DNA from: an uncultured Eubacteriales bacterium
GTDB lineage: Bacteria; Bacillota; Clostridia; Christensenellales; Borkfalkiaceae
Length of the DNA: 60,890 bases
Direction: 5' to 3'
Assembly (NCBI GenBank): GCA_902767225.1
Contig: CACXGN010000011.1
Coordinates: forward strand, 1-60,890
Positions 35,489 through 43,931 of the stretch are shown here, in pieces. The first letter of the stretch is position 1. Each line of letters opens with the position of its first letter. The notes below the pieces were generated by a model, which saw only the letters and a list, made by a program, of their open reading frames with translations, searched no databases and was not told the origin of the DNA. The position numbers and the translations under genes are program-made.

Positions 35489-36424
35489 ATGATCTTAACC
35501 ATATGCCCAAACCCCAGCGTAGACTGCACGGTCGAACTTGACGCGCTGAACGTGGGCATGCTAAACAGAGTAAGAAACAAGGTGGAAACCTATTCGGGTA
35601 AAGCGCTTAACGTTGCCAAGGGCGTAGCAAGACTCGGCGAAAAGAGTTTTGCGACCGGCTTTATGTTTGAAGAAAACGGCAAGATATTCGAGCACGTTTT
35701 AAAAAAAGAAGGCGTTGAGCATAAATTCGTGTATAACCCCGGCAGCGCAAGGCTTAACTATAAGATAATAGATAAAAGGTCTATGCTTACCGAGATAAAC
35801 GATAAAGGCTGCCTTGTAGTAAAAGAAAAGCAGGAAGAACTAATCTCGTTAGTTCAAAAGCTTTCGGTAGACTGCAATATCGCCGTTATGAGCGGAAGTT
35901 TGCCGGAAGGCGTATCTCCCGAGTTTTATGCGGAAGTGATAAAAGTTATTCCCGAACGCGTTAAAATCATTATTGACACCGAGCGTGAAAATATGAAAGC
36001 CGCGCTTTCAATAGGTAGAGAGATATTTATGGTAAAGCCTAATATCGGTGAATTCGAACTATTCACCGAAGAGAAGATCCGCTCTAATAAAGATATTGTA
36101 AGGGCGGCGGCGAAATATCTCGATATGGGCGTTAAATACGTTTTGATCTCTTTGGGGGCAGACGGCGCGGTGATAACCGACGGAAAGGAAGGGTATTACT
36201 GTAAGAGCGCGAACGTCGCGATAAACTCTACCGTCGGCGCGGGGGACTGCATGGTCGCAGCGGCTTGCGTTTCGATAGAGCAAGGGCTTCCGCCACAGGA
36301 ACTTTTAAAAAGGTCTGTTGCGGCGGGAACGGCGGCGATAACCACCAGCGGAACGAATCTTTTTTATAAAGATAAATACGACGAAATTTATAAAAAGATT
36401 TCCGTGGAAAAAATCAGTTTATAA
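35489..36424 (+). CDS. PfkB-family sugar-phosphate kinase (1-phosphofructokinase-like)
   Basis: A 311-residue ribokinase-fold kinase. It starts MILTICPNPSVDCTVEL, the FruK/LacC pattern; SGKALNVAKGVARLG near 36-50 binds substrate, and the C-terminal PfkB signature is GAGDCMVAAA near 250, with D as catalytic base and Cys replacing the more usual Ser. The likely reaction is phosphorylation of fructose-1-phosphate or tagatose-6-phosphate. No PTS genes are adjacent, so the substrate is unproven. It follows the EF-G-like gene after AAAGGAG and ends at a strong terminator. Confidence 0.85.
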   Translation: MILTICPNPSVDCTVELDALNVGMLNRVRNKVETYSGKALNVAKGVARLGEKSFATGFMFEENGKIFEHVLKKEGVEHKFVYNPGSARLNYKIIDKRSMLTEINDKGCLVVKEKQEELISLVQKLSVDCNIAVMSGSLPEGVSPEFYAEVIKVIPERVKIIIDTERENMKAALSIGREIFMVKPNIGEFELFTEEKIRSNKDIVRAAAKYLDMGVKYVLISLGADGAVITDGKEGYYCKSANVAINSTVGAGDCMVAAACVSIEQGLPPQELLKRSVAAGTAAITTSGTNLFYKDKYDEIYKKISVEKISL

Positions 36425-36428
36425 TGCC

Positions 36429-36459
36429 AAAAAGCGGCGCAACAAAGCGCCGCTTTTTA
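36429..36459 (+). terminator. Terminator of the PfkB gene
   Basis: 12-bp perfect stem AAAAAGCGGCGC/GCGCCGCTTTTT. Confidence 0.9.
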
Positions 36460-36534
36460 TAAGTTTTAGGATAAATACAGTAATATTCTGTCGAAAAAAA
36501 GCATAAATATTATCGACTGTATGGGGGATAATAT

Positions 36535-36795
36535 ATGCGTGAAGATTTTTTTGACAGAGTGATAGAAGAAGGTTATTATATTGCGGAGACGGGCGCTACC
36601 GTCAGAAAGACAGCAAAGGCGTTTTCGGTATCCAAGTCTACCGTGCATAAAGACGTTACCGAAAGGCTTTTCGGAATAGATAAAGATCTATATAAAAGGG
36701 TAAAAAAAGTCTTGGAAAAAAACCTTTTGGAAAGGCATATCCGCGGCGGCGAAGCGACGAGAATTAAATACGAAAAAATCCGAACGGAAAAATAA
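36535..36795 (+). CDS. spoIIID: Sporulation transcriptional regulator SpoIIID
   Basis: An 86-residue DNA-binding protein of the mother cell that modulates the sigma-E regulon and switches to sigma-K. The HTH (TVRKTAKAFSVSKSTVHKDV, about residues 22-41) and basic C-terminal part (ERHIRGGEATRIKY) match SpoIIID along its full length. Upstream GGGGGATAAT provides the ribosome-binding site. GTCGA...TCGAC and CAGTAATATTCTG inverted repeats in the short intergenic region could be regulatory sites. It is monocistronic. Confidence 0.95.
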   Translation: MREDFFDRVIEEGYYIAETGATVRKTAKAFSVSKSTVHKDVTERLFGIDKDLYKRVKKVLEKNLLERHIRGGEATRIKYEKIRTEK

Positions 36796-36812
36796 AACGC
36801 ACGGCTAAAAAC

Positions 36813-36841
36813 TTGACAAGCCGATTTTTAAGTTATACAAT
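36813..36841 (+). promoter_or_regulatory. Sigma-A promoter of the ABC importer operon
   Basis: TTGACA-17 bp-TACAAT; transcription is predicted to start near 36848, giving a leader of about 150 nt. Confidence 0.75.
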
Positions 36842-36895
36842 AAAATTATAAAAATACCTAAACTAAAAGGTGAGCCTGATAGTAAAGGACTGAAT

Positions 36896-36928
36896 ATGGA
36901 ATTTTTAAGGCGCATTGCGTCTTATTAA
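36896..36928 (+). CDS. Putative leader peptide MEFLRRIASY
   Basis: A 10-codon reading frame in the importer leader, with AAAGGA 6 nt before its ATG and a stop 9 nt before the terminator stem. Its start overlaps the closing stem of the leader, and its codons cover the second hairpin, so ribosome movement could decide whether the terminator forms. Whether it is translated is not known. Confidence 0.4.
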   Translation: MEFLRRIASY

Positions 36929-36936
36929 TCGTGTTC

Positions 36937-36973
36937 CTCCCTTTGCCATATACGGCGGAGGGAGTTTCTTTTT
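36937..36973 (+). terminator. Terminator within the importer leader
   Basis: 11-bp stem CTCCCTTTGCC/GGCGGAGGGAG (with G-U pairs), 6-nt loop, TTTCTTTTT; located upstream of the first structural gene, hence regulatory. Confidence 0.8.
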
Positions 36974-36998
36974 ATAGGCTTACCGAAAGGAGAAAAAA

Positions 36999-37988
36999 AT
37001 GAAAAGACTGCTTTGCTTTATACTTGGAATTTTGACGGTTATTGCGTCTTTATTCGGTCTTACCGCTTGTGGCACCGTCGGTGAAAACGATTTTGCGTTT
37101 TACTGCCCGGACGGAGCGCCCGCGCTTGCGCTTGCCGGGTTTATTCACGACGACGAACAGTTCGGGCAAGATAAGAAGATAACCTATCACGTGGTTTCCG
37201 GAACGGAAATTTCCGCCGCGGCGACAGAAAAAAAGGCGGGCTTTATAATAATGCCCGTAAACACCGCTACCAAAATTTATAACCAAAAGGATTCGCCTTA
37301 CGTTATGGCGGCGGTCATAACCCACGGCAACTTTTATATAATGAGCAGCACAGAACTTTCTTCCGCAAGCGACCTTGTGGGCAAGGTGATATACGTTCCC
37401 ATGCGCGGAAAAGTGCCGGACTGGACTTTCCTTTCCGTGCTTAAAGCAAACGAAATAGAATACGTTGAAAGCGACACCGCCGTATCCGGAAAGGTTGCTA
37501 TAAAGTATTTTAACGAAGGTTCGGACGTGGTTAAAGCGCTCCCTAAGGATAACGACGGAAGTATCGTAGGGTTGATCCCCGAACCCGCGGCGACAAACGT
37601 TTCAAAGAGCAAGACGGCATACGCATATAGGCTCGATCTTCAAGAACTTTTCGACTCCGTAAGTAAAACCTATCCGCAAGCCGTTTTAATGGTAAAAAAG
37701 AGCGTTGCCGATAAAAACTCTGCGCTTGTTAATGCAATTACTAACGCGTTTGCCGAAAAGTTACAATGGACCAAGTCTAACGTAGGCGAAGCCGTTTCCG
37801 CTATCAAGAATATTTACGCGGCGTCTACCTTAAACGCGGCGACGTTAAGCGCAACCGTTATAGAAAACTGCAAGATATACTGGCAGGGCTCGGCTTTTGC
37901 GAAAGATTCGGTTAAATCTTATATTTCCCGCATAAGGGGAATAGACGCGTCTTCCGCAAACGAAGTTGACGATACTTTCTTTATGTAA
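36999..37988 (+). CDS. ABC transporter substrate-binding lipoprotein (NMT1/SsuA-like)
   Basis: A 329-residue lipoprotein with signal residues 1-24 and a LTAC lipobox. The fold pattern (CPDGAPALALAGFI, AGFIIMPVNTATKIYNQ, DLVGKVIYVPMRG, AAIKYF-like segments) fits the NMT1/SsuA/TauA periplasmic-binding-like family used for sulfonates, nitrate, thiamine pyrimidines and similar small anions. The ligand cannot be told from sequence. AAAGGAG precedes the ATG, right after the leader terminator. It is followed by permease and ATPase genes, overlapping or nearly so, making a complete importer. Confidence 0.85.
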   Translation: MKRLLCFILGILTVIASLFGLTACGTVGENDFAFYCPDGAPALALAGFIHDDEQFGQDKKITYHVVSGTEISAAATEKKAGFIIMPVNTATKIYNQKDSPYVMAAVITHGNFYIMSSTELSSASDLVGKVIYVPMRGKVPDWTFLSVLKANEIEYVESDTAVSGKVAIKYFNEGSDVVKALPKDNDGSIVGLIPEPAATNVSKSKTAYAYRLDLQELFDSVSKTYPQAVLMVKKSVADKNSALVNAITNAFAEKLQWTKSNVGEAVSAIKNIYAASTLNAATLSATVIENCKIYWQGSAFAKDSVKSYISRIRGIDASSANEVDDTFFM

Positions 37989-37989
37989 T

Positions 37990-38751
37990 ATGAAAAAAAC
38001 CAAGACGGAAAAAATACTCAATATCATATTGCCGATAATCACCGTTTTTACTGTGATTGCGATTTGGGAAATCGCGGCGCTATCGATGAACAATTCCTTC
38101 GTTCTGCCAGACGTTAAAGAGACGGCGAAGGAATTTTTCAAACTGTTTATTAGCGCCGAGTTTTACGTTTCTTTATCCATGACGGTTTTAAGAAGCGTTA
38201 TTTCCTTTATCCTTTCGTTTTTGATAGCGGGTATTTTTGCCGTTCTTACGGCACGGTATAAATATGCCGGCAGAATAATCCGCCCCATAATCGGCGTTAC
38301 CCGCGCTTTACCTACCGTTGCGGTCGTTTTGTTGCTATTGCTTTGGACAAACTCTTTTATAGCGCCCGTGGTGGTTACTATGCTGGTCGTTTTGCCGACG
38401 GCATACGTGAATATTTTGAACTCTTTAAGTTCTGTGGATAAAGACGTTTTAGAAGCGTGCAGAATATACAACGTTTCCAAAAAGAATATATTTTTCAAAG
38501 TCGAACTTCCGCAGATAACCCCGCCGCTTTTATACGCTATGGGCTCCGGGTTATCTCTTAACATTAAACTTATGGTAGCCGCCGAAGTTTTAAGTTCGAC
38601 CGCTCGCTCTCTCGGCAATATGATAAATCTATCGAACTATAATCTCGAAGTGGCAAAAATGATGGCGCTTGTCGTCGTTGCGGTAATTATCGGCATGATA
38701 GCCGAAGGAGTGTTCTCTATATTATCGCGAAAAGCGGGGAAGTGGCAATGA
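37990..38751 (+). CDS. ABC transporter permease (SsuC/TauC-like)
   Basis: A 253-residue integral membrane subunit with about six helices. The cytoplasmic EAA-type coupling loop that contacts the ATPase is around residues 150-175 (DKDVLEACRIYNVSKKNIFFKVELP, cited in part). It starts one base after the stop of the binding protein gene; the in-frame ATG at 37966 lies inside that gene and is rejected. The last bases (ATGA) overlap the ATPase start, implying translational coupling. Confidence 0.9.
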   Translation: MKKTKTEKILNIILPIITVFTVIAIWEIAALSMNNSFVLPDVKETAKEFFKLFISAEFYVSLSMTVLRSVISFILSFLIAGIFAVLTARYKYAGRIIRPIIGVTRALPTVAVVLLLLLWTNSFIAPVVVTMLVVLPTAYVNILNSLSSVDKDVLEACRIYNVSKKNIFFKVELPQITPPLLYAMGSGLSLNIKLMVAAEVLSSTARSLGNMINLSNYNLEVAKMMALVVVAVIIGMIAEGVFSILSRKAGKWQ

Positions 38752-39401
38752 TAAAATTATTAGGCATAAATAAAAATTACGGCGAACTTGCCGTATATAA
38801 AGATTTCGACTTTGAAATAAGCGAAAACAAGATACTTGCCGTTTTGGGCGAAAGCGGTTCGGGAAAGACCACCCTATTAAATATCATAGCGGGGCTTACC
38901 GACTATGAAGGCAAAATCGAAGGCGAAGTTTCGCCCGTTTCTTTCGTGTTCCAAAAAGACAGGTTAGTGCCTAATCTTACGGTTAAGCAAAACCTTGAAC
39001 TTTTTTGCCCCGCTGCCGATATAGACGGCGCGCTTAAAGAAGTTGGGCTAATTGATAAAGCGAATTCTTATCCTAAAAATCTTTCGGGCGGGCAGGCAAG
39101 GCGCGTTGCTATTTTGCGCGCGTTTTTATATCCGTCTTCCGTTCTTTTGATGGACGAACCCTTTATAAACTTAGACCTATCGCTCAAATTTTCACTTATC
39201 GATATGATAAAAAAGATGCAACAAAATTCGCCGCGAACGGTAATTATAGTAACGCACGACGTAAAAGAGGCAATATCTGTTGCGGACGAAGTTGCGGTGA
39301 TCTCCGCGGGGAAATGCGTTTATAAAACAAACGAAATAACAAAAAAGACCGAAAATAAACTTTTCGGTCTTATGCTGAATATCAATAAAGATAATAGTTA
39401 A
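38748..39401 (+). CDS. ABC transporter ATP-binding protein
   Basis: A 217-residue ATPase of the nitrate/sulfonate/thiamine-precursor importer type. Walker A GESGSGKTT is near residue 34, Q-loop FVFQKDRL near 71, signature LSGGQARR near 112, Walker B VLLMDEPFINLD near 130, and the switch histidine in VTHDVKEA. It is shorter than typical SsuB (about 250), lacking part of the C terminus. GGGGA lies upstream of the ATG that overlaps the permease stop. It ends overlapping the convergent apbE by 4 bp. Confidence 0.92.
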   Translation: MIKLLGINKNYGELAVYKDFDFEISENKILAVLGESGSGKTTLLNIIAGLTDYEGKIEGEVSPVSFVFQKDRLVPNLTVKQNLELFCPAADIDGALKEVGLIDKANSYPKNLSGGQARRVAILRAFLYPSSVLLMDEPFINLDLSLKFSLIDMIKKMQQNSPRTVIIVTHDVKEAISVADEVAVISAGKCVYKTNEITKKTENKLFGLMLNINKDNS

Positions 39402-40465
39402 AACTTTTCTACGGTATATTCGGTATCTTTAAGTGTAAAATCCTTATTCATTTCGCGGTTTGTCAAAATCTTTTTGACGCCGCCTTTTTCATATACCGCA
39501 AACACGCTGATAGACGGAAGGTTATTACTTACGAATTCTTTTAGTTCGTCTTCTTCCATACACATAAGGGCGGTGGAGATCATATCGGTCCAGCAAGCGG
39601 AGTTGGTTTCGCCGTCGCTCTTATCGCCTATAACCGTAACGCTCGATAGCCCCGTGTCTATTGGCGCGCCTTTTTCGCAGTCTATTATATGGCAATACCT
39701 TTTTCCGCCTATAAAATAGCATCTTTGATAGTCGCCGCTTGTAGAGATCGCCGCGCCGTTAATAAGCGAGTTTGAAACGGATAAAATATACTCTCCGTTC
39801 TTTCTCGGGTGCTTTATTAAAAGATCTTCTTTAACGGAAAAGATATAAACGCTGCTCCCGCCTATGCTGATATATCCTTGCTTTCTTCCGTGGTTTTGCA
39901 GAATTTTTCTTATTCCGTCCACGGAATAACCTTTAACGATACCGCCTAAGTCCAGCTTGTTTAAATCGTTACGTTTTGTAACGCCTTTATCCGAAACGGC
40001 AAAGTTAGAGCAAAAGTCAACTGATACTGCCTTTTTTTCTTCTATCTTTTCCTTTTCGGGAACGGCTGTCATTATCACTTTATTATACGTGTCGGCAGAA
40101 AGCCCCCAAAGGGTAGATAGCGGCAATATCCCCGCGTTAAACTTTCCGTTCGTAAATCTATAATACCTTTTGCAAAGTTCGATAAAATCCGCCGTTCCGT
40201 CCGATACGGTGATTTCTTCGCCGCCGTTCGCAGAATTTATTTTAAAAATGTCAGAATTTTCATCCGTTACCGAATAAAGCATTTCGGTTTGGGATAAAAA
40301 AGAAGTGATCTCCGACTTTTCCGAAGAAGTCATTTCTGTTTCTTGCAGGGCGATCGTAACTTCGGTATTAAAATAGTTCATCGGCGAAACGCTCGAACAG
40401 GAAAATGAAAAAATTATAATGACTAAAATAATAGCCGCCGATATAACGCGCAATAAGTTTTTCAT
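39398..40465 (-). CDS. apbE: FAD:protein FMN transferase ApbE, lipoprotein
   Basis: ApbE covalently attaches FMN from FAD to Ser/Thr of target flavoproteins outside the membrane. The 355-residue protein has a lipoprotein signal (FSFSC lipobox near residue 24) and the family motifs LDLGGIVKGYSVDGI, ISIGGSS, and AAISTSGDYQRCYFIGGKRYCHIID, the last with Cys after HIID where Pro is usual. The catalytic Mg region is GETNSACWTDMISTALMCM. No Rnf/Nqr subunit or other obvious flavinylation substrate is in the window. The start at 40465 is leaderless by promoter position. Confidence 0.9.
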   Translation of the reverse strand: MKNLLRVISAAIILVIIIFSFSCSSVSPMNYFNTEVTIALQETEMTSSEKSEITSFLSQTEMLYSVTDENSDIFKINSANGGEEITVSDGTADFIELCKRYYRFTNGKFNAGILPLSTLWGLSADTYNKVIMTAVPEKEKIEEKKAVSVDFCSNFAVSDKGVTKRNDLNKLDLGGIVKGYSVDGIRKILQNHGRKQGYISIGGSSVYIFSVKEDLLIKHPRKNGEYILSVSNSLINGAAISTSGDYQRCYFIGGKRYCHIIDCEKGAPIDTGLSSVTVIGDKSDGETNSACWTDMISTALMCMEEDELKEFVSNNLPSISVFAVYEKGGVKKILTNREMNKDFTLKDTEYTVEKF

Positions 40466-40471
40466 ATATAT

Positions 40472-40501
40472 AATATACAATAATCGGATAATCAAAGTCA
40501 A
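40472..40501 (-). promoter_or_regulatory. Sigma-A promoter of apbE (leaderless)
   Basis: On the minus strand TTGACT-18 bp-TATATT, with the -10 box ending 6 nt before the ATG at 40465. Confidence 0.55.
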
Positions 40502-40510
40502 ATTATATTA

Positions 40511-40539
40511 TTGACAAAGCACTTTCGGTTTGTTAAAAT
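40511..40539 (+). promoter_or_regulatory. Sigma-A promoter of the HPrK-like/PqqD operon
   Basis: TTGACA-17 bp-TAAAAT, 22 nt upstream of the GTG at 40562. Confidence 0.7.
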
Positions 40540-40561
40540 AAATAGGTATAATATTTTATAA

Positions 40562-41311
40562 GTGAGAGAAGACTTGGCGGTCAAAAGGTATAAAATTGCG
40601 GATATAGTTTTCGATGCGGACGTTAAATCTAAATACGTCGAATCGTTATGCGAAAATTATGCCTATTCCGGCGATACGCCGCCCGCTTTTAAGGCGGACG
40701 TAACTAAAAGCGATATCGATTTCGAAAGAGAAAAAGATGATATAAATTCTCAAAATTATCCCGATTGTTATTACGAAAGTCTTGCTCTGTTTAGAAAACT
40801 TTGCAACTATGCGCTAAAAAACGCCGACGGATTCGTCTTCCATAGCAGCGCCGTCGAAGTGGACGGCATGGCATACTTATTCACCGCTCCCAGCGGAACG
40901 GGCAAGTCTACCCACGCAAGGCTTTGGCGTGAAATGCTAGGGGATAAAGCCGTGATGGTGAACGACGATAAACCGATGATAAGGCTATTAGGCGAAAAGT
41001 TTTTCGTTTACGGAACGCCTTGGATGGGCAAGCACGCTTTGGGCGCGCCGATAAAGTCCGAAATAAAGGCGATATGTATAATAGAACAAGCAAAAGGAAA
41101 CTCCATTAAAAGAATCTCCCCGCACGAAATGTTGTTTACCGCGCTCAATCAGACGATAAGACCGGATAGTGCGGAAGATATGGATAAACTGTTATCCTTG
41201 CTTGAAAAATTATTGTCTTCGGTCGGCTTATTTAAGCTTTGCTGTAATATTTCGAGAGAAGCCGCCGAACTTTCATATAAAACCATGTCCGGAGAAGAAA
41301 ATGAAAATTAA
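40562..41311 (+). CDS. HPr-kinase-like (PEPCK-fold) protein
   Basis: A 249-residue protein with a C-terminal half related to HPr kinase/PEPCK-fold enzymes: FHSSAVEVDGMAYLFTAPSG precedes the P-loop APSGTGKST (residues ~117-125), then MVNDDKPMIRL supplies acidic residues. True HPrK lacks this N terminus, and no HPr is nearby. This class occurs next to PqqD-like genes and in peptide-modification loci; related enzymes phosphorylate lasso peptides. The GTG start has no clear Shine-Dalgarno. The stop overlaps the pqqD-like start by 11 bp, so the two proteins are made together. Confidence 0.75.
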   Translation: MREDLAVKRYKIADIVFDADVKSKYVESLCENYAYSGDTPPAFKADVTKSDIDFEREKDDINSQNYPDCYYESLALFRKLCNYALKNADGFVFHSSAVEVDGMAYLFTAPSGTGKSTHARLWREMLGDKAVMVNDDKPMIRLLGEKFFVYGTPWMGKHALGAPIKSEIKAICIIEQAKGNSIKRISPHEMLFTALNQTIRPDSAEDMDKLLSLLEKLLSSVGLFKLCCNISREAAELSYKTMSGEENEN

Positions 41312-41564
41312 AGACGGATTTATGCTCCGCAAGGTTGCGGACAGTTTTATCGTTGTTGCCGTTGGCGACAGAGTTAAAGAGTTTAACGGTATAATAAACC
41401 TTAACGAAACGAGCGCGCTTTTATGGCGCACGCTCGAAAAAGACGTTACGGAAAGTCAACTTGTGGACGCGCTTTTATCCGAATACGACGTGGATAGAGA
41501 AGTGGCTGCAAAAGACGTTGCGTTATTTATAGAAAAATTAAAGGAGGCAAATCTGCTACTTTAA
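41301..41564 (+). CDS. PqqD-like protein (RiPP recognition element)
   Basis: An 87-residue winged-helix protein. FMLRKVADSFIVVAVGD followed by GIINLNETSALLWRTLEKDVTESQLVDALLSEYD matches PqqD, the RiPP recognition element that binds leader peptides and delivers them to modifying enzymes (second segment quoted only in part in the literature sense, residues ~28-60). GGAGAAGA lies upstream of the ATG. No radical SAM enzyme, protease or obvious precursor gene is next to it, so its peptide client is unknown. Confidence 0.8.
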   Translation: MKIKDGFMLRKVADSFIVVAVGDRVKEFNGIINLNETSALLWRTLEKDVTESQLVDALLSEYDVDREVAAKDVALFIEKLKEANLLL

Positions 41565-41581
41565 GGTGCGGATAACGGAAG

Positions 41582-43069
41582 ATGAAGAAAATAGGGTTTG
41601 ACAACAAAAAGTATCTTGAAATGCAGTCGGATAAAATTCTTGAAAGAATTTCTATGTTCGGCGACAAATTGTACCTTGAATTCGGCGGAAAGATTTTCGA
41701 CGATTTGCACGCGTCGAGAGTTTTGCCCGGCTTTGAACCGGATAGCAAGATAAAAATGCTGTCTCAGCTTAAAGATAAAGCGGAGATCCTTATCGTAATA
41801 AACGCAAACGATATAGAAAAGAATAAATATAGGAGCGATCTCGGGATCACTTACGATTCGGACGTATTAAGACTTATCGATATATTCCGTTCGAGAGATT
41901 TTTACGTAGGCAGCGTCGTTTTAACGAGATATGCCGCTCAACCTTCCGCGGAGGCGTTTAAAAAGCGCCTTGAAACTCTCGGCGTTAAAGTTTATATGCA
42001 CTATCCGATAGAAGGCTATCCGTCCGAAGTAAACACGATCGTTTCGGACGAAGGATACGGCAAGAACGAATACGTGGTTACCACCCGTCCGCTCGTTGTG
42101 GTTACCGCGCCAGGTCCCGGAAGCGGGAAGATGGCAACTTGCCTATCCCAACTTTATCACGAATATAAAAGGGGAATAAAGGCGGGCTACGCCAAATACG
42201 AAACCTTCCCGATATGGAACATACCATTAAATCACCCCGTAAACGTTGCTTATGAGGCGGCGACCGCCGACCTTAACGACGTGAATATGATCGACCCCTT
42301 CCATTTAGAGGCTTACGGCACTATGACCGTAAACTATAATAGGGACGTAGAGATATTCCCCGTGCTTTCCGCTATGCTTACAAAGATTATGGGCGAATCC
42401 CCGTATAAGTCGCCTACGGATATGGGTGTAAATATGGCGGGTAATTGCATAATCGACGACGATGTTTGCAGAGAGGCTTCTAAACAGGAAATAATAAGAA
42501 GATATTTTACCGCGCTTATAGACGTTAAAAAGGGCAGAGCGTCTAAGGAAGTTATATCTAAAATCGAAATTCTTATGAGTAAGATGCATATAGATATTAA
42601 CGACAGAGCGGTAGTTCAGCCCGCGCTCGATAAAGAAAAGATCACGGGCACGCCGTGCTGCGCTTTGCAACTAAACGACGGCAGAATAGTTACCGGAAGA
42701 ACCGGAGCTATTTTAGGGCCGGCGGCGTCGGTGCTTATCAACGCGTTAAAGACTTTGGCGGATATAGACGATTCGATAGACCTTATCTCTTCGACGCTTA
42801 TGGAACCCATACAGGAACTTAAAGTAAAACATATGGGAAGTATCAACCCAAGATTACATACGGACGAAGTTTTATTGTCGCTTGCGGTCAGCGCGGTAAC
42901 CAACCCCACCGCAAAACTTGCGATCGAAAAACTTGACGACCTTAAAGGTGCGCAACTTCACTCTACCGTAATGCTTGCTCACGTTGACGAAAAGACCTTC
43001 AAAAAACTCGGTATAGACGTAACGTGCGAACCTAAAAGACAAACGCAGGCTTTATTTACGGCAAATTAG
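41582..43069 (+). CDS. DUF1846 family protein
   Basis: A 495-residue protein that matches the DUF1846 family over its length, beginning KKIGFDNKKYLEMQSDKIL and containing VVTAPGPGSGKMATCLSQLYHE near 174-195, a nucleotide-binding-like loop. The family is widespread in Firmicutes, its structure is known, but its function is not. It starts 18 nt after the PqqD-like gene with a weak GGA ribosome-binding site, so it could be the third gene of that operon, though I see no functional link. Confidence 0.9.
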   Translation: MKKIGFDNKKYLEMQSDKILERISMFGDKLYLEFGGKIFDDLHASRVLPGFEPDSKIKMLSQLKDKAEILIVINANDIEKNKYRSDLGITYDSDVLRLIDIFRSRDFYVGSVVLTRYAAQPSAEAFKKRLETLGVKVYMHYPIEGYPSEVNTIVSDEGYGKNEYVVTTRPLVVVTAPGPGSGKMATCLSQLYHEYKRGIKAGYAKYETFPIWNIPLNHPVNVAYEAATADLNDVNMIDPFHLEAYGTMTVNYNRDVEIFPVLSAMLTKIMGESPYKSPTDMGVNMAGNCIIDDDVCREASKQEIIRRYFTALIDVKKGRASKEVISKIEILMSKMHIDINDRAVVQPALDKEKITGTPCCALQLNDGRIVTGRTGAILGPAASVLINALKTLADIDDSIDLISSTLMEPIQELKVKHMGSINPRLHTDEVLLSLAVSAVTNPTAKLAIEKLDDLKGAQLHSTVMLAHVDEKTFKKLGIDVTCEPKRQTQALFTAN

Positions 43070-43096
43070 CCGAATAAAATAAAAGGAAGAAGTGTT

Positions 43097-43864
43097 ATGA
43101 GTTTATTACAAATTTTATTATGCGTATGCGCAGGGCTTTTAGCCCTAACGTTTTTGTTCTTATTCGTTGCCACGATAAGAGCGGACAAAAAAGCCGCAAA
43201 GGCTGAAAAAGCCGTTGCCGCAGAAGAAACCGATACGGCATCGGAAGAACAACTCGCGCAAGACAAAGCGGAAGAAGTTAAAGCCGCCGAACCCGAAGTT
43301 AAAACTGCCGCGGTTGCCGCGGGCACTCTCGTTATCGGCGATATAGAAGACGGCGAACAAAAAGAAAAACCTGTAAAAAAAGTTAAAAAAGAAGAAAAAG
43401 AGACCGTTAAAGTCGCAAAGGAAAAGAAAGTTCCCGTTTCCTTCCCCGAAAAACTTTTGGCGCTCGATATTTCCATACTCGATTACTACGATTCTGTAAA
43501 TAACAAATTTATAGGGTATAAGAAAGTTCACGCAAGAATTTCCGCAACCGGAATATCTTATAGATTCGGTAAAGATCTTATCTCTAAACTTTCTATTAAA
43601 GACGACGTTTTGAGAATTCACTTCGCGCTCCCGATTTCCAAATACAGATTTGCTAAGTTCAAAAAAGAAGATCTGTCTGACGTTCGCGCATATAAAGAAG
43701 TTCCGTTAACGCTTAATTTAACTACCGTTGACGAATTGAAATCGGCTCTTTCTCTTATCGAAGATCTTGAAAAGAATTTGGGATTAGAAAGAAAGAACCG
43801 TTTCCTTGAAGTTGATAGCGTGGCTGAACTTAAAGAAATTGTTAACTCGGAAAAAGCCGAATAA
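43097..43864 (+). CDS. Membrane-anchored protein of unknown function
   Basis: A 255-residue protein. Residues 5-27 form one membrane helix; 28-115 are a low-complexity Ala/Glu/Lys linker, probably disordered or coiled-coil; 116-255 form a compact soluble domain beginning SFPEKLLALDISILDYYDS. I do not recognise the domain. GGAAGAAG precedes the ATG. It is followed by a terminator. The topology suggests a cytoplasmic domain tethered to the membrane, but orientation is not certain. Confidence 0.7.
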   Translation: MSLLQILLCVCAGLLALTFLFLFVATIRADKKAAKAEKAVAAEETDTASEEQLAQDKAEEVKAAEPEVKTAAVAAGTLVIGDIEDGEQKEKPVKKVKKEEKETVKVAKEKKVPVSFPEKLLALDISILDYYDSVNNKFIGYKKVHARISATGISYRFGKDLISKLSIKDDVLRIHFALPISKYRFAKFKKEDLSDVRAYKEVPLTLNLTTVDELKSALSLIEDLEKNLGLERKNRFLEVDSVAELKEIVNSEKAE

Positions 43865-43875
43865 AAACTTAAAAT

Positions 43876-43904
43876 AAATCCGCTCTTAAAGGGCGGATTT
43901 TTTA
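43876..43904 (+). terminator. Intrinsic terminator
   Basis: Stem AAATCCGC/GCGGATTT followed by TTTT. Confidence 0.8.
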
Positions 43905-43931
43905 TATGGTATTTAAAAAAATATTGCGCAA

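Larger units (their letters stand above)
36848..36980 (+). promoter_or_regulatory. Structured leader with uORF and terminator (attenuator or riboswitch)
   Basis: The leader can fold a closing stem (36850-36858 with 36898-36906, 8 of 9 pairs), an inner hairpin (ACTA/TAGT plus AGG/CCT), a 7-bp hairpin AAGGCGC/GCGTCTT at 36907-36923, and a strong terminator at 36937-36973 (CTCCC...GGGAG plus TTTCTTTTT). A 10-codon ORF lies inside. I cannot match it to a known riboswitch class by eye; it lacks the TPP riboswitch core. Confidence 0.6.

Noticed and set aside
36848..36998. TPP riboswitch upstream of the NMT1-type transporter
   Set aside because: The conserved TPP motifs (CTGAGA and ACCTGA...GGATAATGCC-type core) are absent, although the leader is clearly structured.
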